Origin: Saururus chinensis
Taxonomy: Eukaryota; Streptophyta; Magnoliopsida; Piperales; Saururaceae
Length of the DNA stretch: 64,000 nt
Reading direction: 5' to 3'
Assembly (NCBI GenBank): GCA_035235625.1
Contig: CP141142.1
Span: forward strand, 19,230,995 to 19,294,994
Under the pieces are notes generated by a model. The model saw nothing but the letters and a program-made list of their open reading frames with translations, made no database searches and had not been told where the DNA came from. How positions within the stretch are numbered: position 1 is the first letter of the stretch; each line of letters begins with the position of its first letter. The position numbers and the translations under genes are program-made. Positions 49,341 to 59,050 of this stretch are shown here, piece after piece.

Positions 49341-50619
49341 TGAGAGTTTAATATCCGTCTAGATGGCTTAGTGAATCACCACATTGCCCCCTAGTCATAT
49401 TATCTTAGAAAGATAAAGACAACAAGATATGGCCTCGTTGTGTAGGAATTTATTTTAAAGCATAAACAAACAAAACCTAATGACTAAACACATTCATGAT
49501 CGTACTAATCATCAATCAAACCACAAAGCATGCAAAATAAATTAGCACACACACAATTTTTACATAGAAAAATCAACTAGGGTAAAAACCCACGACAGTC
49601 AATCACAGACTAAATCAATGCACTAGATAGCAAGAGACTACATAGACATAAGAAAACCACCAACATTTGCCGAGAATCTAACCCAAAACACCTTTGTTTA
49701 GATCTCCAACAAAACTCCTCTTGTTGCTAGCCTTCAAGTCTTCTCCTTAAGCCTTGAAACATTTTCCTTCTACTTTTTTTATTTTTATTTCTTACTAGCC
49801 TCCACAACAAGTTGCTCTTCCTCTTTGACTTTAGCCTTAATCTTCTTCAACTCAACATTGAATATTGTTGCAACTCCTCTTTGATTTGGTGTGTGTAAGA
49901 CTCTCTTCTTAGTTGTGTATCTTAAGAAATCCCATTAGCATAAGCAAAAAGTTCAAATATGATCTCCTATTTGAAAGCAATGAATAAGGACCTCTCCTCT
50001 CTTCTCTAGAAATTTATAGGTTTTCCCCTCTTCAATTTTGTGTTTACCTAGCCCTTATAGAGTCCATTAAGTCAGGAATGGATTCTCTTTTGGAATGCTT
50101 AGAGTAGGCAAGTAACATGGACAAAGATTTATCGTTTGACACCAATAGATCATTCATTGTTCTAATTAGGTTATGACTCTTCAAGCAAATGGTCTATCGA
50201 CTATGCTATCGATCTATAAACTCTCAGCTAGATTTTACACAATCCAATTTGGGTGCCAATCAGTTGATTGGCCTAGTACAAATTGTAGTGATCAAAAGTA
50301 AAATAAAATTTATCAATTTACCCTAATTCAGTTTGAAACTCCCCAACTAACTTAACTCCCTCATTCGAAGATAATTGAAGTGAATTATGTCTGTGAGTGA
50401 GTGAAAATTAACCTCTTTCCTTTAACACAACTTATTCTTCAACCTTGATCGATATGAACACGTCCGCTCCTATTTTTCAAGTCAATAAATTCCTATTCTA
50501 ACTTTGCCACAATTAAATCTAATTAGATTCCTAAGATTAAAAACAAACATGATGTTTTGACATTGTTTTGATTATCGAAATTACCCAATTACAATACATA
50601 TACCTCATATGTTCTTTCA
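49341..50619 (-). mobile_element. Ty1/copia 5' LTR (about 1.28 kb)
   Basis: Left edge TGAGAGTTTAATATCC next to the primer site; right edge CTCATATGTTCTTTCA. In sense it starts TGAAAGAACATATGAG and ends ACTCTCA. Related copies: 26,185-26,778, 24,884-25,290 and 55,007-55,983 in the same direction; 25,300-26,160, 45,409-45,903 and 54,690-55,006 reversed. Contains the TTTTACATAGAAAAA segment near 49,558 shared with those copies. Confidence 0.65.
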
Positions 50620-50859
50620 TTACCTATGAGGAACAAGAAACTTAAGTCATCATGTTTATCTACATCCATGGATATCCAAGGGGATTCCATTGATATTGTA
50701 AAGAATGTTGGATGGAGAATTAAGATATGAAGCTCAAAGCTTCCCAAAGGATAAGCAAGACACCTTAGGGGAAGGGCTAGGAGTTTTTGAGAAGAATGCT
50801 CTACAAAACTTTGAGACAAAATTTAACAAAATACTATGTGGATAATACAAATTTTAAGC

Positions 50860-51531
50860 ATGACCTTTACTGACCTTGGTCTCCATTTCATTGTTACTGC
50901 TCTTCTTTTTTATTTGTGGATATCCACTTTGAATTTCAAATGGACTATTAGGTCCTCTAATCCCATTTCTCTCCGCTTGTGTTTCAAGTAACTCTTGAAG
51001 TCTTTCAAAGAAAGTGAAAACTTATTTAGTAAGAACCATTACCTCAACATGAATTTTTTGGAGAATAACCTACAATTTTAGAACTTGACTGATGACACAA
51101 TTAGAATCCACCACTGTTAAATCCGGAAACCTATCAACTATAAATTTCTTTGTGCCGACAACCTCCATTTTGCATTTTTATCTGTAGATCTCATAATTCT
51201 TCAATGATTTTCATTATGTTGTATACATTATACAATTATCTAGTCCATTTAGAACCTAATTACAACACATAAAATCAGCTTATTTCCATGCATTCGTAGC
51301 ATCAACTTTCTATTCATCTTTCTCATCTATTTTCAAGGATCCGACACTCAGTCAAAAACTAGATTGGTCTAGCACAATCAAATAAAACAACATTTTCTAC
51401 CACCAACATTTGAAATTTTTTCTACTAAACTCCTCTAGTCTCTCTCCAAGGCTCACTAGAATATGGGTCACATGCAAAGGGATGGTGGCCAGTGTGACAA
51501 CATTGTTGGTACCTTCATTGTTTTCAGCCAT
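50860..51531 (-). mobile_element. Gag remnant of a second Ty1/copia family
   Basis: From MAENNEGTNNVVTLATIPLH (51,531) the - strand reads through traces of the well-known plant copia gag: GERLEEFSRKNFKCW, KMLFYLIVLD, DATNAWK, ADFMCCN, VLNGLDNC, KKFIVDRFPDL, VVDSN, VILQKIHVE. The typical form is KF.G.NFKRWQ.KM.FYL, AW..AD...RNYILN.L and KKF.V..FL...M.D. The gag here would bind the element RNA. It is broken several times, and no pol follows, so only the 5' end of the element is present. Confidence 0.7.
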
Positions 51532-53867
51532 CACTTCTATATGAAAAAGAAGATAGTAAAGAAAAGAATAAGTTACAACTGATAAGTGCAAGAAAATGAA
51601 TATCTTAAGATTGTTGGAGGTTTTTTTCATACTAGCTATATTGTAAAGTTTCTATGTATATATTGCTATCTCCTTAGCACAAATTTGTTTGTCCCACCAA
51701 TGCTTTGGGATTCGTAAACGCCTTGAAAGCTTATGGCAGACTATATGCATCACATCAAGTGTGTAATAATTTGTAGCTGATTAAAATGACCCTAGTTGTC
51801 AACTATATTTAGTGTGGAAAATGATAAACAATCACACACAAGGCACACAAGTTTTTACGTGGAAAACCCATCCTCTAAAAACGAGAAGTCCTCATCCATC
51901 CTTTTGAAATCCACTATGTATAAAATTTTCATTCAAGACACCTTAGTAAAATCCTCCAATTTACTCAAGATGCAATTCACTTCTCACCAAGCAAAAGTCC
52001 CTTTGGTTTGCACATCCTTCGTGTGAATGTTTCCACCACAATGGTCTTCAATCTTCAAAGCACATGGTCATCTCCATATATGCACAGAGAATTATTAACC
52101 ACAATCACAATTACCACTTTCCGGTCATTAGACACCTTCATGAATACAAAAGTAAAGTATTTAGAAACTAGGGTTCATAGAAAACTTCCAAATCAATCCT
52201 CTCAAGGAAGTGAAACACTTTCTAATGGATGATAGACTCAAGAATGAACATTAAACAAAGAAATACCACTCAAATGGGAGAGTTTGATAACCTCAAGAGA
52301 ATTGGGACAAAAATCAACTCTAGATGAACATTGAGCTTTTCTTTAGCAAAACAAGCTCATGTGATTTGCGTTTTGGGTTTTTGACAAACACCTCTATTTA
52401 TGGGTAGGATTAGTCATACTACATGGTTTGTTCATGTTGGAACCAAAATTGTTATTTTTTATAAAATTACCCCACATGTAGATTTATCGGGTAGTTGATC
52501 GACATGAGATCAATCAACCAGAAGTTATTAGAGTATGCAAATCAACAAAGTTATTGATTGACTTGCAATAAACTTAAGTTTTGTTTCAAACTCAATTTTG
52601 ACTCTTATCACATCATGCACCGATAGACAATTGTGTAAAAGATGTATTACCCATTATTTCATATGTGTCAAGAATAACATGTGTTATTTGAACACATCTT
52701 CATATATCTTCACATATAGTTTGATTTTAGTGAAATCCTTTAAATCTTCATCATCTTCATGCTTCAAAATGTCTTCAAACTCATCTTGACCACATAAACC
52801 AAACCAAAAAGATCTAGATACAAAGATGAATCTATCAGTGATTTTTTCATGTAATTTGCCAATACATTCCTTTTCCTTTTATGTCTATCTCCAAGAATGA
52901 AACAATATGTTGTTATAGAAGCAAGTACTCCAATTTGAAATGCACGGAGAAATGCAAGCTCAATTCTAGTCTCTAGACTAAACTCTCAATGTACACTATG
53001 AAATTAGAATTCCATACATAGTGCATGCAAGTATGTGAGTGCAAGTTGCAAGGAGATGCGTGCATACAATTAAAAGACAGCATGGGAAGAAAGGGATGAT
53101 ATCAACTCATTTGATAAAAAAGACAAATGGAATTTGTCCTAAAAAGAAGTTTTTCATTTGACTCAACCTACCCAGCCTAACTAGCCTTGCATTTGAACAA
53201 AACTGAGTTGGCTAGGCTATGGCAGCGGTGGGGCGTGTGAGTGTGGGTTATCCCACAAAGTTGAATGGGTTCAACATGTCTCCTCCCCCTCCTCACCCCC
53301 CCCCTCTCACTCCACAAAAGTAAGGTGGCCTATGGGCCGATCTCATAAGTGCAAACAAGACACTTTTATACTCACTCATGGAAAGTCTCCTTTCCTATAT
53401 GACACTATTTCTAATAGCCATCACAACACTACAAAGAATCTTCATTCGCTCTTTTATACGTTTGGGATTAAGTGGACTTAACCCACTTAATGAAAACTCA
53501 TTGAAGGATCATCACATGGACTTAAACAATTTTCTATGATTTTCATCAAAAGGTTGTTTCTTTTCTTGGCTTTAGGGGTGTTTGAAGCTCCTAGTGAGGT
53601 GAATTGGGAGATGAGCTTAAGTAAGAAACTATAGATGGGTGAACCACTACTCAAACTTGATCAACTGCTATGGTAAAAGATTGCCAAGGTTCTTAAATGA
53701 ATAAAATTAGGTAGTGTTATGCATAACCAAACCAATAACTTCAACATGCTCAACATCCTACCAGGTTGTTGGAGATTGAGTTCATGTTAGATGAGGTGAT
53801 CAGGGACTATATCTAAGGAGTGGTGGTACATCGTGGTGGTCGACGTCAGCAAAGAGAATGATGTCCT
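51532..53867. other. LTR-like and unassigned sequence, no gene
   Basis: 51,790-52,800 has copia-LTR style features, including TTTTTACGTGGAAAACCC near 51,854, and is probably an LTR of the family whose gag lies at 50,860-51,531. 52,800-53,867 shows nothing recognisable apart from a C-rich tract (53,281-53,312). Small open frames here (51,796-52,232 and 52,598-52,789) have no family features. Confidence 0.4.
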
Positions 53868-54560
53868 GTAACACCCCGAATTTTTTCAAATTAAAGAAAT
53901 TCAAAATATTGTTGCATTGGCTGGTTACCAACGCGTCAGTGAAATTGGTAGAATCTGTTACAATAAGAATATGGTTGGTAACATGGTGATGAACCTAAAG
54001 AGGCAATTATATCCCATAAAAAGGGGGAAAATCATCAGAACATGGATACTCTTGGGATGAAAGTGTTCAAGAAGGGGACAAGAGTCGCCTGCCAATAGAT
54101 GAAGACACCGATGTGTCAGAGAAAGGAAAAATGTGGAGGATCGAATAAGAATTCATGGTCAAAGCTTGTTTTTTAGATTAGATGGACCAATTTCAAACCC
54201 TATGTTTATGTTCATGATAATTAGAAGCATAAGAAACTGGGTTAGAGTTAGTTAAGTATGTTTTGAATGAAAATACATTTTTTAAAGCTATAGGTTTACT
54301 TGAAGGTCGATTTTTAAGAAATTTTATGGTTTTTTTGACGTAAATCAATTATGTTTTATTAAACACAATGATTTCAATTGCATTAGTAATGTTTTGGCCA
54401 TTGTACAAACTGATTAGATTTTCTCTTCAACTACCAACATCATTATCTATTTGTCATTGGAATGTCAATGGTTGGAGAAAAGAAAGATTTCCTAACAACA
54501 ATGTGTCATAGGCACATCTACAAGTCAATGGTCACTGATAAGGAATCAATGTGTCGATGA
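53868..54560 (+). mobile_element. Possible gypsy LTR start
   Basis: TGTAACACCCCGAATTTTTTC at 53,868 is the standard start of many plant gypsy LTRs (compare TGTAACACCCC at 57,332). No matching second copy, far end or target duplication was found, so extent and status are uncertain. Confidence 0.35.
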
Positions 54561-55983
54561 GCAGGTCGATGATGAATATAAAACATATGTGGAATATGTT
54601 TTGTAATTATATTTCGATGTGAGTGACTATGTTCATTCATGCGTGTATTTAATTCTTATGAAGTAGACTAGATTAGTGTTATATATAGTTTGATTTGGAA
54701 TTGAAAAACTTTATGAATTGGAGAAGACATGTTTGACGATCCATGTTGGAAGACTTTTAATCAAAGCTATTGAAGTTTGAAGAGTGAAATGTAAATAGAT
54801 AACACTTTGGTTTTTATTGAAAATGCCTTCTATGAGTTAGGATTAGAATGGATAAGAAAGGACAAAAATCACATATGAGTTCATAAGCCATCATCATCCT
54901 TGAATAGAGATCGATTGGGCTTGAATAATTTTTGAGATTTTCTCTAAAACATTGAAAGCTTGATTGTCCACTTGAAAGGATCAATCAGAGTGAGTTTTAT
55001 TAGACATTTACATGAAAAACCCTAACTAGGGTAAGCCACGGTAGTTCAAAAGGAACCAAATCAATGCACAATAAAGTAGACATTTACATGGACAGAAGCA
55101 AACCACCAACTTTGTTAAGATTCTAACACAAGCTCCTCTTATTTAGATCGTTGTTGCTGCTGGTCTTCAAGGCTTCTCTAAGTACTTAAAATTTTCTCCT
55201 CCTTACCTTGTCTATGCCTCCTTTTGGTCTTCGACAAAATCCTATTGTTATCTTGACTTTTGCCTTAAGGAATCTTCAATCTTCCTTCAAAGACATGCTG
55301 CAACACTTCTTTGAAAACATATTAGCTTCTTAGATGTAGATTGTCTTCTTGAATTCATCATGGATATTTAATACAAAGCTCAAAAGAATTCTCCTTTAGA
55401 AAACAATAAGCAAAGGTGTAAACCCCCTTTATCTTTTCTCATCTAGGTTTTCGTCTATGAAATTTTGTGATTTCATAACCCTTATATTACTCATTAAGTT
55501 GGTTTAGACTTAAATAAGGAATGAAATAGAAATCAGAAGGTCCTAACTTAGTTAAACTATTCTTGAAATGATTGCTTCATTTTGCACAGGGCTGAATCAA
55601 CAAGCGGTCGATCGTTCTCTCCTTCATAATTTGTAGTGATCGACCATTCCGTTTGTATTTGGACAGTTTTGCCCTTTTTACCCAAAAACATTTTCAAACC
55701 ACTGTAATATCTTTTTAACATTTTCCTTATGATTTATTCATGTCAATGTGATCTGGATAAGCTTCAAAACCCTTAACAAAACCCTTAACATTCTTTAGTT
55801 TTTTACCTTGATCAATAAGAACATGTCTACTCTTATTTTTCTTATTTATCAATTCCAAATTTGATTTGACCACAACAACCTCAAATCAGAATCTAAGACT
55901 CATTACACACATATGGTTTCTTAACATAATTTTGAAACAGAAATTGACAATTAAACTAGACATATGACTCATATGTTCTTACA
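54560..55983. mobile_element. Two copia LTR pieces joined head to head
   Basis: 54,690-55,006 matches 25,350-25,612 (+ sense). From 55,007 the sequence matches the LTR at 49,341-50,619 in - sense (ACATTTACATGAAAAACCC, compare 49,558) up to CATATGTTCTTACA at 55,983. Directly to the right is ATTGCCCCCTTTGGCT (55,984-55,999), which on the - strand is a polypurine tract AGCCAAAGGGGGCAAT, so the right piece is the start of a 3' LTR. Confidence 0.55.
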
Positions 55984-55999
55984 ATTGCCCCCTTTGGCT
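55984..55999 (-). other. Polypurine tract of a copia element
   Basis: Reads AGCCAAAGGGGGCAAT on the - strand, directly before the TGTAAGAACATATGAG start of the LTR at 55,983. Confidence 0.65.
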
Positions 56000-57331
56000 A
56001 TTTCTTGTCAAAACACTACACATTTGAAAATCAAAATAAAATTACAACTCCTGGCATAGCGAACTGACTTTCAAATTGTACATAATAAATATAAACTAAC
56101 AAAGACTCAATATAAACTCAATTAACTTAAACTCATTAATTTGGAATTGAGTTCTAAAAGCCTAATGTAAACTTGCACTTACATTCTTAAAACAATATTG
56201 ATTTGCATATCACTGTCCAATCAATTATAAAGATATGTACTTTGATTTTCATTAATCACTTCTGCCCTTTTTTGACATAAATAGACAAAAAGTTAAAGTC
56301 ATGAAATAATAAAAATACTCAATAATAGTACCATCAATTTATTATCAACACATAAAGACATGATAGTAAAAGAATCATTAATCAAACACATGTCCAACAC
56401 TTATTTCATAAGAAAAACTAGTTTTAATAAAACATATCATCATCATAATGAAATATAAATGAACTGAACAAGTTTTCAAACAAGCAATACATGAAAAGTA
56501 ATGAATAAAAGCATCTAGTTGTTGCAGCATCATCATCTTCACTCTGCTCCACCTCAATGTCTAGTCATGGAAAGAGAAATCTGATCAAGTGATCAAGGTC
56601 AGTAAATTTCTATAGCACAACATCCTAGAACAATCTGAACTCTCTCATTGCTATTAATTGATCATCATTTGTAGGTGGAGGTGGATCTAATGTTGCATCT
56701 ACTCTATTTTTTGCATCCTGGTCTCCCTGGGGTTCATGATCATCACCCTGATGGTGAGCATCCATGGAACCACTCCAAGGTCTATAGGTTGTATCCCAAT
56801 CATAGTAGGCTATGTCTTGGGTGCTCTCACATGCACTATTTAAAATATCCAGCATAGAATATATAAATATGATAGCATCTTATGAGTGTGACCATGCATG
56901 AACTTCATAACACTCCTAAAAATGATAGAAGGTAAATCTAGCTCTAGATGAGGTTGGGCTAGGTTGTGTAATAATATGGCCATCATCCTCTCTCACTCAC
57001 TCCTTCCTAACACTCCACACATCATATGGACCTTGTGGAAATCCAAGTAAAGTGGCAGATAGCTCATTGTTAGGTAGAAAGGCATATCCAATTAAATGAA
57101 AATGTGGGCTCTCTCCTCTCACGTCTGATAATAGCAGTGACGACATTAAGTGTCACTCACACTTGAAATTCCCCAACAACTCCTACCAGTGACCCATCAT
57201 CCTCCAAATGGAGTGATGCAAACTTCTACCTAACTAGTCCAGGGTAGACTAGTTGTCATGAGGTGGAAATGGTAGAAAAATACTCCATCCAATATGGTTT
57301 GGCCTCAATCCAGCAAATTGCATTATCTATG
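56000..57331 (-). other. Unassigned sequence with a coding-like - strand trace
   Basis: 56,000-56,500 is AT-rich with no motif. Between about 57,070 and 56,625 the - strand has protein-like composition: SATLLGFPQGPYDVWSVRKE, then further on a 76-residue open stretch (56,855-56,625) with DWDTTYRPW, an acidic HHQGDDHEPQGDQDA part and DPPPPTNDDQ. I do not recognise it. It may be a gag or other ORF of a plant transposon, given the surroundings, but I assign no function. Confidence 0.3.
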
Positions 57332-57515
57332 TGTAACACCCCTAATTTTAGGTAATTTTTTTCCTTGCTTTGCTTGTGTGTGTGTTGTTTGTTGCCCGTA
57401 TTTGCTTTCAAACCCTACAATTATGTTGTGGGTTAACCGGTTAGGTTTTGGTCCAACCCTTGTGTGCAAGGGGGGAAGGCCACTTAGGGTTTAGGGGTTA
57501 AGGGATCTAACTTTG

Positions 57516-57915
57516 GTTGGAAGTCCTAATCGTGCTTGGAGTTGGGTGTCCTACTCGTGCATGGAGTTGGATGTGCTAATCGTACTTGGAGTTGAATGTC
57601 CTACTAGTGCTTGGAGTTGGATGTCTTAATCATGTTTGGAGTTGGATGTCCAACTTGTGCTTGGAGTTGGAAGTAATAATCGTGCTAGGAGTTGGATGCC
57701 CTACTCGTGCTTAGAGTTGGATGTCCTAATTGTGCTTGGAGTTGGATGTCCTACTTGTGCTTGGAGTTGGATGTCCTAATTGTGCTTAGAGTTGGATGTC
57801 CTACTTGTACTTGGAGTTAAATGTCCTAATCATGCTTGGAGTTGGATGTCCTACTCGTGCCAGGAGTTGGGAGTCCTAATAGTATTTGGAGTTGGGAGTC
57901 CTAAGGGAATCAGTT
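57516..57915. repeat. 25-bp tandem repeat, about 16 units
   Basis: Unit GTTGGATGTCCTAATCGTGCTTGGA, exactly 25 bp (57,516, 57,541, 57,566, 57,591 ... 57,891). Units alternate loosely between CCTAATCG and CCTACTCG forms, hinting at a 50-bp two-unit period. Confidence 0.93.
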
Positions 57916-58167
57916 TATTATAAGTTGAGAGGAGTCCAAGAAATGTAGGAGACCCAAAAGAAGATAGATGGGGCAGCCCTAAAGTGTAGAGGGCATCCCC
58001 TACTTTCTAGGGGGCGAAATCTATAAGCAAAGGAGAGGTCTTTAGGACTCTATCTCAGTTTCTTATCATAATAGGAGGGGAGAAGTATAGGACTCTTGGA
58101 GAGGAGTCCACCCACATTAGGTCAGCCCTCCCATTGGCCCAAAAACTCTAGAACTAGGAATAGTGCT

Positions 58168-58175
58168 TATAAAAG
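58168..58175 (+). promoter_or_regulatory. Probable LTR TATA box (K)
   Basis: TATAAAAG in GCTTATAAAAGG, followed by a GC-rich and then pyrimidine-rich stretch, as in many plant LTR promoters. Confidence 0.5.
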
Positions 58176-58426
58176 GAATAGGAGGGGGCGGACCTTACTC
58201 TTTTTGGCATTGTTCAGCCTCCCTTCTCTCCACCTCTTCCATCATCTTCCTTCAGCCAGCAATGACCTCCATAACCAGCAAGTTAGAGGGCAAAATTAGC
58301 CACATTTGGATTGAATTAAAGGCCTAGAAGCATATGAGCAAGAGTTAGGAACCTTGGGGACAACTTGGTACAAGTAGATGCTTCTTTTTACACCCATAAG
58401 CATGAGGTTTTGATAGATGTAATTCA

Positions 58427-59050
58427 ACCATAATTCAGCTTGGTTCTAGGGGTTTCCTTTTTGATGTCATGAATTAGCCTTAATTCATGCAAGCATATTG
58501 CTAATTTTTGTCATCTATCTTAGCCCAATGTTAGGCATGCATGATTCTGATTTTTGCCAAGTAGATTAGCCTTAATCCATGCAAGCATGTTGCTGATTTC
58601 TATCATCTATCTTAGCCCTATGTTAGGCATGCATGATTCTGATTTTTTTCAAGTAGATTAGCATTAACTTATGCAAGCATGTTGCTAATTTTTGTCGTCT
58701 ATCTTAGCCCTATGTTAGTCATGAATGATTCTTATTCTAGTCATACTTATTATCCATGATTTAGGCATACACTTTGCTGAATTTATTCCCTAGTTTGTGG
58801 TCTTATTTTAGGCCATACTATGGCCAATTTATTCTCTAGTTTGTGGCCTTAGTGTAGGCCATACTTTAGCCAATTTATTCCCTAGTTTGTGGCCTTACTT
58901 TAGGCCATACTTTGGCCAATCAAATCCCTGATTTCAAGCCTTGGTTTAGGCTCTACTTATGCTTATTTAGATCCTTGTTTTGCAGTATTGTTTTAGGCTC
59001 TATTTTGGCTAAAGTAATACAAAATTCTCAGCCTTGATTTATGTTATGAT
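58427..59050. repeat. 46-bp tandem array with a 92-bp higher-order part
   Basis: In 58,473-58,745 alternating 46-bp monomers (TTAGCCTTAATCCATGCAAG... and TTAGCCCTATGTTAGGCATG...) form 92-bp dimers: GCAAGCAT recurs at 58,489, 58,581 and 58,673. From 58,780 the array is monomeric: AATTTATTCCC-type starts at 58,780, 58,826, 58,872 and 58,918. More diverged units follow to the end. About 13 monomers in all. Confidence 0.85.

Noticed and set aside
53281-53312. C-rich tract as a quadruplex or regulatory site
   Set aside because: A single low-complexity tract with no context to support a function.
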